Source: Chitinophaga sp. sic0106 (lineage in GTDB: Bacteria > Bacteroidota > Bacteroidia > Chitinophagales > Chitinophagaceae). Taken from it: a stretch of DNA of 64,000 nt. The translations under genes were made by a program, and so were the position numbers. The first letter of the stretch is position 1; each line of letters starts with the position of its first letter. Shown here piece by piece: positions 17,701-27,263 of this stretch. The notes under the pieces are model-generated. The model was given only the letters and a program-made list of their open reading frames with translations, was not told the origin of the DNA and made no database searches. The stretch covers positions 1 through 64,000 of the forward strand of contig NZ_JAHUWJ010000006.1 in NCBI RefSeq assembly GCF_019219075.1. The letters run 5' to 3'.

Positions 17701-19008
17701 ATGTTTCTACAAGTTCTTGGAACTATCATACTCGTTTTACTGAATGGATTTTTCGTAGCAGCCGAATTTGCCATAGTTAAAGTCAGATCATCACAAATAA
17801 ACAGCAGTGGCGCAGGTTCAAAACGCGCTACAAAAGCTGCCAAACACGTATTGAATAACCTCGACGGCTACCTGGCCGCCACCCAGCTGGGTATCACCCT
17901 GGCATCCCTTGGTTTGGGCTGGGTAGGTGAATCGGTAGTAACCACACTGGTACTGAATTTTATGTCCAGCATCGGTATGAGCATCACGCCGAGCGCAGCA
18001 CATGCCATTGCCATTCCTATTGCATTCTTTATCATCACTGTACTGCATATCGTTTTCGGAGAGCTGGCGCCTAAATCCATGGCGATCCGCAAGCCCCTGC
18101 CTACTACGCTGGCAGTGGCAGTACCCCTGAAATTTGTATACATCGTATTCCGTCCTTTCATCTGGATGCTCAACGGCCTGGCCAACAGCATCCTGCGCCT
18201 GTTTGGCTTACAGCCAGCCGGTGAATCGGAAATTCACTCCGAAGAAGAGCTTAAACTGATCATTTCTGAAAGCCAGGAAGGCGGCGCTATCGAAGAAACA
18301 GAAAGAGAGCTGATTCAAAATGTATTCGATTTTGACGATAGCCGCGTGAAAGAAATTCTCACCCACCGTAAGGATATTTCTGCCCTTGATATTGCCCTGC
18401 CATTTGACCAGCTGGTAAACCAGGTGATCACCGACGGCTATTCCAGGTACCCGGTCTATAGCACCTCCCTGGATGATCTGAAAGGTATCATCTATACCAA
18501 GGACCTCGTAAAAGGGGTGCATGAGAAAAAACTCACCGATATCAACTCCATCCTCAAACCGGTATTTTATGTACCGGACAGCATGAAGATCAAGGACCTG
18601 CTGCGTACTTTCCAGCTGCAGCGCACCCAGATTGCAGTAGTGACCAACGAGTTTGGAGATACCGAAGGTATCGTGACCATGGAAGACATTCTTGAGGAAC
18701 TGGTAGGTGATATCCAGGATGAGCACGACCACGAGGCGCCGATCGTAGAGAAAAAAGACGACTCCACCTATATTGTACACGCCCATGAAAATGTGGCGGA
18801 CCTGAACGAACACTTACCTGTACCACTGCCGGAGAGCGAACATTATGAAACACTCTCGGGTTTAATAAACTACGTACACGGGAATATTCCACGGGAAGGG
18901 GAAATTGTAAATATCGACCACTATGAAGTGCTCATATTGAAAATGTTCCGCAGCTCCGTTGAAAAGGCCCGTTTAAAAGTATTACCGGAAGCATCAAGTA
19001 ATAGTTAG
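17701..19008 (+). CDS. CNNM/CorC (hemolysin C) family membrane protein with CBS domains
   Basis: This 435-residue protein has a DUF21/CNNM membrane domain (about 1-185, four membrane segments, with VLLNGFFVAAEFA near the start and the GELAPKSMAI motif), a CBS domain pair (about 205-325, with HRKDISALD and GIVTMEDILEELVGDI), and a C-terminal CorC_HlyC domain (about 345-430). Relatives are involved in magnesium or cobalt homeostasis. The older name hemolysin does not imply toxin activity. A pirin gene begins 3 bases after its stop, indicating an operon. Confidence 0.9.
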   Translation: MFLQVLGTIILVLLNGFFVAAEFAIVKVRSSQINSSGAGSKRATKAAKHVLNNLDGYLAATQLGITLASLGLGWVGESVVTTLVLNFMSSIGMSITPSAAHAIAIPIAFFIITVLHIVFGELAPKSMAIRKPLPTTLAVAVPLKFVYIVFRPFIWMLNGLANSILRLFGLQPAGESEIHSEEELKLIISESQEGGAIEETERELIQNVFDFDDSRVKEILTHRKDISALDIALPFDQLVNQVITDGYSRYPVYSTSLDDLKGIIYTKDLVKGVHEKKLTDINSILKPVFYVPDSMKIKDLLRTFQLQRTQIAVVTNEFGDTEGIVTMEDILEELVGDIQDEHDHEAPIVEKKDDSTYIVHAHENVADLNEHLPVPLPESEHYETLSGLINYVHGNIPREGEIVNIDHYEVLILKMFRSSVEKARLKVLPEASSNS

Positions 19009-19011
19009 TTT

Positions 19012-19875
19012 ATGGAGAAGAAAATCCTGCATGTACTGGAGGGTCGCGAAAAGAAAATTACAGAAACAGAAACGGTACGGCAGTCATTGCCTACTGCACA
19101 GTTTCGCTTCGCGAATCCTTTCATTGTGGTACACCACATGCCCCCTAAGTTTTATGCTGCCGGCAGCCCGGAAGAGCGCCTGCACCCGCATCCGCACAGA
19201 GGCTTTGCGCCCGTAACGTTTATGTTGCAGGGCCAGGGCTATCATCGCGATAATGCCGGTAACGCCATGGCAGTTTCCGCCGGGGACGTGCAGTGGATGT
19301 TTGCCGGAAAAGGCATCCTGCACAGTGAAGGCCCTTCTCCTGAATTCCTGGCAGAAGGTGGCAACTACGAACTGCTGCAGCTATGGTTCAACGTACCGGC
19401 TGAACGGAAATTCGGTGATCCCTACTATCAATATATTACCGGTGATCGTATGCCGGTTGTTACCGACCAAAACGGAGTACACTTAACCCTGATAGGAGGA
19501 GACTATGGAGGACAAACAGGCCCGCTTACCAATTTCACGCCTATCACTGCTATCTGGGGTACTATTCATGCAGATAAGGAGTTTTCCTTCCAGGCCACTC
19601 CGGGTAACTGGACATTACTCTATGCTATCGACGGGAACCTGCTGGTAAACGGCACCTCCGTGGATGGCTACCACCTGGTGGTGTTTGATAAGGATGACCC
19701 GAATACGGATATTCATGTCCAGGCGACCGAGATCACGCGCATTCTATATCTCTCCGCCACTCCTATCAATGAGACCATAGCGGCCAAAGACAATTTTGTA
19801 ATGAATACCGCTGAAGAAATTGAACAAGCCTTTGCGGATTACAAAAACGGCCTTTTCGGTACCCTCGAAAAATAA
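19012..19875 (+). CDS. Pirin family protein (cupin)
   Basis: This 287-residue bicupin protein has the pirin N-terminal metal-site motif HPHPHRGF followed by the conserved GDVQWMFAGKGILHSE, and a C-terminal pirin domain with PIxAIWGTIHADKEF. Bacterial pirins of this type bind Fe and some act as quercetin 2,3-dioxygenases; the physiological substrate is mostly unknown. It starts 3 bases behind the CNNM gene, so both are probably made together. No signal peptide is present, so it acts in the cytoplasm. Confidence 0.9.
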   Translation: MEKKILHVLEGREKKITETETVRQSLPTAQFRFANPFIVVHHMPPKFYAAGSPEERLHPHPHRGFAPVTFMLQGQGYHRDNAGNAMAVSAGDVQWMFAGKGILHSEGPSPEFLAEGGNYELLQLWFNVPAERKFGDPYYQYITGDRMPVVTDQNGVHLTLIGGDYGGQTGPLTNFTPITAIWGTIHADKEFSFQATPGNWTLLYAIDGNLLVNGTSVDGYHLVVFDKDDPNTDIHVQATEITRILYLSATPINETIAAKDNFVMNTAEEIEQAFADYKNGLFGTLEK

Positions 19876-20035
19876 AAATTAAGTTTACTACCTGTATTAC
19901 AACTAAAACTAAATTCCTATCTTGTTAGTGAAACAATGATAGGAAGCCATCAACCAGAAGATAAAGATTTCATAACGTAGCCTTTTTGCCAGGATAAGTA
20001 ATTTTAGTCCTATTTAAATTTCCGGCCGCCGCTGC

Positions 20036-20078
20036 ATGCCGCGCGGCATCTCTCAACTGACACCAAAGGTGGCAGTTG
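20036..20078 (+). repeat. Two adjacent hairpins between pirin and ECF sigma gene
   Basis: The palindrome ATGCCGCGCGGCAT (20036-20049) is followed by CAACTGACACC (20054-20064) facing GGTGGCAGTTG (20068-20078) around an AAA loop with one mismatch. The arrangement resembles the paired hairpins elsewhere in the window. It could end the pirin transcript or sit in the sigma-factor leader. The rest of 19876-20121 shows nothing. Confidence 0.5.
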
Positions 20079-20121
20079 CAGGATACCAGCTAACGACAAC
20101 CGGAAAGCGTACGGCAGTTAT

Positions 20122-20763
20122 ATGGGTACTGCCACTTTAACTTCATCAGTTTTGGAAAATATACAGGTAGTAAACGAAAACACGCTGTGGAAAAGCATCA
20201 TTGCAGGGGAACAACCTGCATTCAAAATGCTGTACGAGGCATATGCCGACCTGTTGTTTGCTTATGCCAACAGGTATACTAACGATAAAGAGATCATACT
20301 CGATTGCCTGCACGACCTTTTTATTGACCTCCATACCTGGCACCGCAACCTGGCCACGGAGGTGAATGTGCGCTATTACCTGCTCTCCTCTATGCGGCGC
20401 AAACTGTATACCGCCCTTAAAAAGGCGTCCAGAACCAGTCTCCAGGGCGACATGATGCAGTTTTCCGTTGATTTTGAAACAGAATCTGTACAATCAGCCA
20501 TCATCGCATCCGAACAGGAGCAGCAACTCTACCGGCAACTGGCCAGGCAATTAAATCAGCTGCCCGCCCGCCAGAAGGAAATTATTTATCTGAAATACCA
20601 CTGTGATTTATCTTATGAAGAGATCGCAGCTATCATGCAGATATCCGTACCTACCTGCCGCACCCTTGCCTACAGGGCAGTGAAACAAATGCGCCAGGCG
20701 CTGGATGCCTCGGCAGCAGCCGCTTTCAGTATTATTATAGGCCAACTTTTCCGCCATCTGTAA
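20122..20763 (+). CDS. ECF-type RNA polymerase sigma factor
   Basis: This 213-residue sigma-70 family protein has region 2 (about 30-95, FKMLYEAYADLLFAYANRYTND and LDCLHDLFIDLH) and region 4 (about 145-197, LPARQKEIIYLKYHCDLSYEEIAAIMQIS). It is of the Bacteroidetes group whose genes lie next to FecR anti-sigma and SusC/D genes. It should switch on the downstream glycan-uptake genes when SusC signals substrate. The last 15 residues are hydrophobic. The anti-sigma gene follows after 71 bases. Confidence 0.92.
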   Translation: MGTATLTSSVLENIQVVNENTLWKSIIAGEQPAFKMLYEAYADLLFAYANRYTNDKEIILDCLHDLFIDLHTWHRNLATEVNVRYYLLSSMRRKLYTALKKASRTSLQGDMMQFSVDFETESVQSAIIASEQEQQLYRQLARQLNQLPARQKEIIYLKYHCDLSYEEIAAIMQISVPTCRTLAYRAVKQMRQALDASAAAAFSIIIGQLFRHL

Positions 20764-20834
20764 AAATATTTTTAAAACGGAGTCTATATTCTTTTTACTA
20801 CCTACTCTTATTAATTATAGCCGGAATTGCACAC

Positions 20835-21896
20835 ATGGACCTATTTGATCAGCAGGAACAACCTGAACCAGGCCGTACCGAAGCCCACATGGCCGCGCTT
20901 GCAAAAGCAGCTGGCAACGAACGCCTGAGCGCAGACGATAAGGATGCACTCTGGACCCGTATTCACCAGCGCATGGACCGCCCGGCAAAGCAACCGTTCC
21001 TGGTGGTGCACGGCTGGAAAATAGCTGCAGCCTTACTGGTGTTGCTGGCGCCGCTGATATGGCTGCAAACAACGCGTAAACCGGTACCCGCCATTGTGCG
21101 CTATGCCGAAGCCATGCCGGAATTGGATGCCGACACGCTCACGGCTACACGCCTGTTACTCGGTAAGCAGCAAGGGATGCAGGTAACGCAGCAGCATGCA
21201 GTGATCAGTTACCTCCATGACGATTCCCTGCTGGTAAACAATGAAGCACTGGCGCAAAACAAAGCGGCCGTCTTTAATACCGTGCTGGTACCCTATGCCC
21301 ACACTGCACAAATCACGCTGCCGGACGGCTCACGGGTATGGCTAAACGCCGGCTCCAAACTGGTGTATCCCACCGCTTTCAACAGCGGCAACCGTGAAGT
21401 AGTACTGGAAGGAGAGGGGTATTTCGAAGTAGCCGCCGATCCTGCGCATCCGTTTAATGTATACGCCGCAGATGCACAGGTACGCGTACTGGGCACCGCG
21501 TTCAATCTATCGTCTTACAAAAATGAAAAGCAACAACTGGTACTATGCAGCGGTAGTGTATTACTGGCAAGTGATGATAAGGAAAGTTTGCTGAAACCCG
21601 GACAGCTGGCGGAGTTACAACCAAATGAACCTGTACGGATCAGTCAGGTGATAACAGGGCACTACACCGCCTGGAAAGAGCATCACCTGATGGCTGATCA
21701 TACTTCGTTACATGAAATACTGAGAAAATTAGCCAGGTACTATAATATAAAAATTGATATCAGCCCGATGGCTGCCAAAGAAACATTTTCCGGAGACCTT
21801 GACCTGCAGAATAAGATGGAGGTAGTGCTGAATACTATTGCCAACGCTACATCCATGCATTGTGAGTATGCCGATGGAAGGGTGATCATTAAATAA
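20835..21896 (+). CDS. FecR family anti-sigma factor
   Basis: This 353-residue protein has a short cytoplasmic sigma-binding part (1-60), one membrane segment (about 61-77, WKIAAALLVLLAPLIWL), a periplasmic FecR domain (about 140-260, with ITLPDGSRVWLNAGSKLVYP and EGEGYFEVA) and a C-terminal DUF4974 domain (about 280-353, LHEILRKLARYYNIKIDI), which contacts the STN domain of the partner transporter. It holds the upstream sigma factor inactive until SusC binds its ligand. Gene order sigma-FecR-SusC-SusD is standard for trans-envelope signalling. Confidence 0.93.
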   Translation: MDLFDQQEQPEPGRTEAHMAALAKAAGNERLSADDKDALWTRIHQRMDRPAKQPFLVVHGWKIAAALLVLLAPLIWLQTTRKPVPAIVRYAEAMPELDADTLTATRLLLGKQQGMQVTQQHAVISYLHDDSLLVNNEALAQNKAAVFNTVLVPYAHTAQITLPDGSRVWLNAGSKLVYPTAFNSGNREVVLEGEGYFEVAADPAHPFNVYAADAQVRVLGTAFNLSSYKNEKQQLVLCSGSVLLASDDKESLLKPGQLAELQPNEPVRISQVITGHYTAWKEHHLMADHTSLHEILRKLARYYNIKIDISPMAAKETFSGDLDLQNKMEVVLNTIANATSMHCEYADGRVIIK

Positions 21897-22006
21897 CAAA
21901 TAGGCTTTTATCGAATATCAATCGGCAACTGAAAAGTTGCTGCCGGCCGGTTTATGCGCAGAAACCGGCAGGGACCACTATTTTCTAAACCATCCAAAAT
22001 AGATGT

Positions 22007-25000
22007 ATGCGAAAACTCTACGTTTATCTGCTCCTATGCCTGTGTATTGCTGCAACGCAGGCGGCCACGGCCACGCAGAACGGGCAACTGCTCGTAAAAC
22101 TAAAAAACGCACCGGTAACGGAACTGTTTAAACAAATCCAGGAACAAAGTGCCTGGCGCTTTTTCTACAAAGATGACCTGGTAGCAGATGCGGGAAATAT
22201 CACCCTGTTTATGCACGCAGGCATCACCGATATTCTCGACAAAGGATTGCAATCTACCAGCCTCGGCTATACGATTTCCGGTAACCAGGTTACCATCGTG
22301 CCGAAGGCGGCCATGCCTCCCAGGCAAAGCAAAAGCAACGCCGCCGCTGACGATACCCTGGTACTGGTAAAAGGCCGGATATACGATACCCACGAACCTC
22401 CGCAAGGCCTGCCAGGCGTTACCGTAAAACTAAAAGACGGTAACATCGGTACCACCTCAGATCCGGATGGTTATTTCAGCATCCGCGTACCTAAAAACAA
22501 GCTGCTGGTATTTTCCCAGATCGGCTACCTGCCGCAGGAATACAGCTCCGGCAACGGTAATAACGGCCTCACCATCGCGCTCAAAGAAAATATCTCCCGA
22601 TTGGATGAAGTGGTGGTGACAGGTCTTACAGAGCAACAACGTAAGCATATCGCCAGCTCAGTGGCTACGCTGAACGTGGCTTCGGCCATGAATGGCAAAC
22701 CTATTACTACCATCTCCCAGGCCCTGCAGGGCGGTGTGACCGGCTTGCAGGTACAACAAGGCAGCGGCCTGCCAGGAGGCGATGCTGCCACGGTGAAAAT
22801 CCGCGGTATCAGTACCCTCAATAGCTCCAATCCGTTAGTGCTGGTAGACGGTGTGCCAATGGATATGAACCATATTGATCCGCTCACCATCGAAAGTGTA
22901 ACGGTACTGAAAGATGCCGCCGCCGCCGCCAGCTATGGCGCACGCGCTGCCAACGGGGTCATTGTAATCACCACCCGCCGTGGCGTACCCGGAAAAGTCA
23001 GCGTGATGTATGATGGCTATTATGGCTTGCAGTCGCCCACCTTCCTGCCCGACCTCGTAGATGCACCTGCCTACATGCGCATGTACAATGAGGCACAGGT
23101 AAATGCCGGCAACCAGCCTTTTTATTCCCAGGATGTAATCGACAGCACCATCACCGGCGCAGACCCGGTGAAGTACCCGAATACCGACTGGCAAGACCTC
23201 ATCATCAACAAAGCAGCGCCTATCACGAGTCAGTCGCTTGGCATCAGCGGTGGTAACAATATGGCCCGCTTTGCCCTCAATGTCAACTACCAGAACCAGG
23301 AAGGGATTATACCGTTATCGCGCCAACGTAAATACAATATCCGCGCAAATACTTCTGTAAGCCTCAGCAAAAAATTAACGGTCAACATCGACCTGCTGGC
23401 GATCAAGAGAAACCAGTCGCAACCCAACAGGTTGAGTGGTTCCAACGGGAACCGCATCCTGGAAGATGTATACCGCGTACCTCCTACCATACTGCCTAAA
23501 TATCCCGAAAATCAATATGGTGTTGATATCTATGGTCGATTTGTAGACATCGTGAACCCACTGGCATACGCCGAAAAAGGAGGTATCCGCAAAGGGGAAT
23601 TTGGTCAGAGCAGCATCAATCTCCAGCCCCGCTGGGAGGTAATGCCTAACCTGTTTCTGCGGGGGCAGTTCAGCTTCCGTTTGAACAGTGATATCACGCA
23701 GGATACCCGCGATAACTATAACTTCCTGGATTATAATACCGGACAGTTATTACAGACCTGGACGCAACAACGCGCCTTCAAGCTGGCACGCACTACTTAC
23801 TATTACCTGGCCGGGTCTGCGGATTATACGCTCGACAGAGGCGACCACCACCTCTTTGCCATGGCTGGTTACTCACAGGAAGAAAGTAATAATGGTACAC
23901 AAACCAGCTCCAGCGATGTAACCAGCATCAGCATCTGGTCGCTGCTGTCCGCCTACGCAAAAGTGAACTATTCCTACCGCGATAAATTCCTGCTCGAGCT
24001 GACCGGCAGAACAGACGGTAGTTCCAAATTTGGTCCGCAAAATAAACATGGCTTCTTTCCTTCTGTAGCAGTAGGCTGGAACGTGAGCAAGGAGCCGTTT
24101 ATGCAAAGCATTAGAGCAGTGAGCAATATGAAGCTGCGCGCTTCACTCGGTAAACTGGGTAATGAAGGCATTGACCCTTACCTGTACCAAAACACCATCA
24201 ATAACAGCAATGGTGTGGAAACATCCAACGGTAACCCTATCATTGGCTGGGAAACTGTGAACATGCTGGATATCGGGTTGGATCTGGCGTTGTTCAAAGG
24301 CAAGCTGGAACTGGTGGCCGACTATTATGACAAACGTACCACCGGCATGATCCTGTTTCCGCAGCTATCGTACACCGGCGGATTTGAAGACGATGTGCCT
24401 TTTAACTCCGGTAAGGTGTCAAACAAAGGGTGGGAAGTATCCCTGAACTATAACGCGCAGGTAAATAAGAACGTGAATCTTTCTATTCGCCCAGGTGTTA
24501 CCAGCAACAAAAACCGTATCACCGATATGGCGGGTGGTACCAACATTACCACCACTACTATTGACGAAGTGGGCGGCCCTATTGGCTCATGGTTTGGCTA
24601 TAAGGCGGCCGGGCTGCTACAGGCTTCCGACTTTGATGCTGCGGGTAACCCGCTGATCCCGGTAGTGCCTGGCGCCAAACCCGGTGACATCAAGTACCTG
24701 GACCTTAACAATAATAAGATTATTGACAGTGAAGATCAGCAGCGCATTGGCAGCAATCTGCCTACGCTCAACTACTTTGCCAACGTACATATAGGCTGGA
24801 AAAAACTGGACCTGGAATTTTTGCTGCAAGGTGTAAATAAAAGCGATGCGATTTTACAGGGTATGCTTGCACTTCCATTGGATATGAGTAAAGACGGAGG
24901 CGTACCTACGAAATACTATTTGAGTAACTACTGGACACCGGAACGTACAGATGCGAGGTTTCCGCGCCTGAATGCCGCTCCGGCCAGCAACAAATACAGC

Positions 25001-25237
25001 TCTGACTTTTGGTTTGAGAACGGAGCCTACCTGCGTCTGAAATATATCCAGCTGGGATATAACTATAGTTCAGATGCGCTGAAACGCGCCGGTATCAGCA
25101 GAATCAGGGTGTATGCGAATGCGCAGAATTTGTGGACGCTGAGCAGCATGACGCTGATGGACCCGGAAAGCCAGGGTAACCAATGGACTTATGGTGTAAT
25201 GAAATCATTTATCGCAGGTCTTAATGTTCAATTCTAA
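22007..25237 (+). CDS. SusC/RagA family TonB-dependent outer membrane transporter with STN domain
   Basis: This 1076-residue protein has a signal peptide (to about residue 22), an STN signalling domain (about 27-100), a carboxypeptidase-D regulatory-like domain (about 120-205, GLPGVTVKLKDGNIGTTSDPDG), a plug domain with the SusC landmarks GVTGLQVQQGSG, KIRGISTLNSSNPLVLVDGVP and YGARAANGVIVITT, and a 22-strand barrel ending in aromatic VQF. It imports oligosaccharides together with the SusD lipoprotein encoded next. The STN domain implies control through the FecR/ECF pair upstream. The Endo H-like enzyme downstream suggests N-glycans as the cargo. Confidence 0.95.
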   Translation: MRKLYVYLLLCLCIAATQAATATQNGQLLVKLKNAPVTELFKQIQEQSAWRFFYKDDLVADAGNITLFMHAGITDILDKGLQSTSLGYTISGNQVTIVPKAAMPPRQSKSNAAADDTLVLVKGRIYDTHEPPQGLPGVTVKLKDGNIGTTSDPDGYFSIRVPKNKLLVFSQIGYLPQEYSSGNGNNGLTIALKENISRLDEVVVTGLTEQQRKHIASSVATLNVASAMNGKPITTISQALQGGVTGLQVQQGSGLPGGDAATVKIRGISTLNSSNPLVLVDGVPMDMNHIDPLTIESVTVLKDAAAAASYGARAANGVIVITTRRGVPGKVSVMYDGYYGLQSPTFLPDLVDAPAYMRMYNEAQVNAGNQPFYSQDVIDSTITGADPVKYPNTDWQDLIINKAAPITSQSLGISGGNNMARFALNVNYQNQEGIIPLSRQRKYNIRANTSVSLSKKLTVNIDLLAIKRNQSQPNRLSGSNGNRILEDVYRVPPTILPKYPENQYGVDIYGRFVDIVNPLAYAEKGGIRKGEFGQSSINLQPRWEVMPNLFLRGQFSFRLNSDITQDTRDNYNFLDYNTGQLLQTWTQQRAFKLARTTYYYLAGSADYTLDRGDHHLFAMAGYSQEESNNGTQTSSSDVTSISIWSLLSAYAKVNYSYRDKFLLELTGRTDGSSKFGPQNKHGFFPSVAVGWNVSKEPFMQSIRAVSNMKLRASLGKLGNEGIDPYLYQNTINNSNGVETSNGNPIIGWETVNMLDIGLDLALFKGKLELVADYYDKRTTGMILFPQLSYTGGFEDDVPFNSGKVSNKGWEVSLNYNAQVNKNVNLSIRPGVTSNKNRITDMAGGTNITTTTIDEVGGPIGSWFGYKAAGLLQASDFDAAGNPLIPVVPGAKPGDIKYLDLNNNKIIDSEDQQRIGSNLPTLNYFANVHIGWKKLDLEFLLQGVNKSDAILQGMLALPLDMSKDGGVPTKYYLSNYWTPERTDARFPRLNAAPASNKYSSDFWFENGAYLRLKYIQLGYNYSSDALKRAGISRIRVYANAQNLWTLSSMTLMDPESQGNQWTYGVMKSFIAGLNVQF

Positions 25238-25247
25238 AAATATAATC

Positions 25248-26831
25248 ATGCCTATCAATAAATTTTGGATACTCATCATTGCTTTAGGTTTGAGCAGCTG
25301 TACGAAGTTCCTCACGCATGATGATCCCGTGGCGGTGACAGACGAAACCTGGTGGAAAACAGAAGCCAATGCTACTGGCGCGCTCGGCTCTGTGTATGCA
25401 GGCTTGCCGGGCGGATCGGATGGCCGGCAGCTCATGTTTTTATCCGCCCTCAGCGATGAGGCAGTAGCCCGTCAGGATACCAGGGGCAGTTATGAACTGT
25501 ATGGTAAGGGACTGGCTAACAGCAGCTGGAATGTGGCCCTCAGCGTATGGCAGGACGATTTTAAAGATATCCGCCGCGCCTGCCGCTTCCTCGAAAACGT
25601 GGATCGCTGCTTTATGGATTCCACACTCCGGGAGCGCTATAAAAATGAAGCCCGTGCGATGCGTGCCTACTACCATATGGAACTGCTGATGTTTTTCGGT
25701 GGTATACCGATTGTAACGGAGTCGGTAGATCCTTTGAAAGACGATCTGAAACGCAATACGGAGCAGGAAGTCTATGATTTCGTGATGAGCGAGCTGACCG
25801 CCTGCATACCTAATCTGCCGGCGAGCTATAACAGCAATGAGGCCTGGCGTATTTCCTCCGGTGTATGTTATGCGCTCATGAGCAAACTGGCGATGTATTA
25901 TGGTCATTTTGACGTAGCGAAAAGCAATGCAAAGGCGGTAATTGACCAGGGAACATTTGCCTTGTATAAAAGCACAAACGCAAAAGCAAACAGCTATGCA
26001 GAATTGTTTTTGTATACCGGGGAGCTGAATAAAGAGCGTATATTTTTCAAGGATAAGGGCTGCGCCGGTGCCTGGTTAACCTTTGCTCCAGCCGGAGTAG
26101 GAGGGAAGACGGTGGTGTCGCCCACCAATGTGGTACTCAATAATTTTGAAACCCTGCAGGGCAAAACGTTGGCGGAATTACCGGCGGACTCCCAGGCGAT
26201 CTACAGGCAAAATCCTAACTATAAAAATAACCGGGATCCCCGGTTGGTGGGAGCGGTATTGTTACCCGGACAATCATATCAGGGGATTACGTTACAGCCG
26301 TTTGCAGCCGGTGCTGATCAACTGGGCGCTCAAAATGCCACGGCTACTGGTTTCTGGGTAAATAAGTACCTTGACCCGAAAGATCGCAATGCAGCTTCAG
26401 CAAACCGTACCCTGGATTATATGATCATACGTTATCCGGAGGTCCTGCTCAATTATGTGGAAGCACTGATTGAAACAGCCGACTGGCAAAACCCGGATGT
26501 GCTGACGTACATTAACCAGATTCGTAATCGCGCAGGCATGCCTGCTGCCGATGGAGTAAAGTATAACTCCCAGGAAAAGTTAAGGGACCTGGTACGCAGG
26601 GAGCGTATGTCTGAGCTCTGTTTCGAAGGGGCCCGCTTTTTCGATATCCGCCGGTGGAAAATTTTTGGTACGGTGATGACAGGCCAGGTGTATGGTGCTA
26701 CCAATCCGGCTACCGGTGAGGCTACGCCCGTAGAAACCCGCAATTGTAATCCGGACAGGGATGTACGTTATCCTATTCCGCTGAGTGAGATGCTGGCGAA
26801 TCCTAATATGGAACAGAATTATTTGTATTAA
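25248..26831 (+). CDS. SusD/RagB family glycan-binding outer membrane lipoprotein
   Basis: From the ATG at 25248 the product is 527 residues and begins with a lipoprotein signal ending LGLSSC (lipidated C18); an in-frame start at 25224 inside the susC stop region is less likely. It has SusD family landmarks: an N-terminal TPR-like part (about 90-220), EARAMRAYYHMELLMFFGGIPIV, and the C-terminal RERMSELCFEGARFFDIRRWK followed by YPIP. It forms the lid of the SusC channel and captures glycan at the cell surface. It is 10 bases behind susC and its transcript probably ends at the hairpins from 26834. Confidence 0.94.
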   Translation: MPINKFWILIIALGLSSCTKFLTHDDPVAVTDETWWKTEANATGALGSVYAGLPGGSDGRQLMFLSALSDEAVARQDTRGSYELYGKGLANSSWNVALSVWQDDFKDIRRACRFLENVDRCFMDSTLRERYKNEARAMRAYYHMELLMFFGGIPIVTESVDPLKDDLKRNTEQEVYDFVMSELTACIPNLPASYNSNEAWRISSGVCYALMSKLAMYYGHFDVAKSNAKAVIDQGTFALYKSTNAKANSYAELFLYTGELNKERIFFKDKGCAGAWLTFAPAGVGGKTVVSPTNVVLNNFETLQGKTLAELPADSQAIYRQNPNYKNNRDPRLVGAVLLPGQSYQGITLQPFAAGADQLGAQNATATGFWVNKYLDPKDRNAASANRTLDYMIIRYPEVLLNYVEALIETADWQNPDVLTYINQIRNRAGMPAADGVKYNSQEKLRDLVRRERMSELCFEGARFFDIRRWKIFGTVMTGQVYGATNPATGEATPVETRNCNPDRDVRYPIPLSEMLANPNMEQNYLY

Positions 26832-26833
26832 TT

Positions 26834-26910
26834 TTTCAGGAAGTTCCGGGGGCCTTCGGCCCCCTGGTACTTCCTGAAATCCGGCACCACTGGTGCCGGA
26901 TTTCAGGAAG
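26834..26910 (+). repeat. Overlapping alternative hairpins (paired-hairpin element, copy 2)
   Basis: Hairpin 1 pairs TTCAGGAAGT (26835-26844) with ACTTCCTGAA (26869-26878) and closes in GGGGGCC-TTC-GGCCCCC. Hairpin 2 is a perfect 19-base stem, CTTCCTGAAATCCGGCACC (26870-26888) against 26892-26910, with loop ACT. The arm CTTCCTGAA (26870-26878) is used by both, so they compete. The element begins 3 bases after the susD stop and probably ends that transcript or regulates read-through to the Endo H-like gene. Confidence 0.75.
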
Positions 26911-27263
26911 CGCCCCCTGTACTAAGCCGGGTGCCCGCCGGCCCTGTGCATCTCATTCCTCCACCTCCAGCGAAGGTGGCAGTGAAAGAAATATGAACAT
27001 CTTCGTATATGCGATCCCGTAAGTTTAGCAACCTGCCACGTGTAATCCCGGCCAGCGCTGTAATGCACCTGCTAAACAGTCTTCAAATCCTTTGCAGTAC
27101 TGTGCTTAAACGTTTTAGTTAAAATCTGATATTTTCCCTATATTCAGGGAACATTCCACTATTTAAGTCCCGATGATTTAGCAACACTGTCAGACCCATA
27201 GCCACATTCCACGATCCGACCCTTTATTTTTTATTGTTTTCTTAAACCTTCAAAAGTAGTAAC
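26911..27263. other. Gene-free spacer before the Endo H-like gene
   Basis: No protein gene is supported here. A weak hairpin CCACC..GGTGG lies near 26971-26989. The stretch 27115-27260 is AT-rich and is the likely promoter region of the Endo H-like gene, but I find no clean TTTG-N19-TAnnTTTG match. Confidence 0.4.
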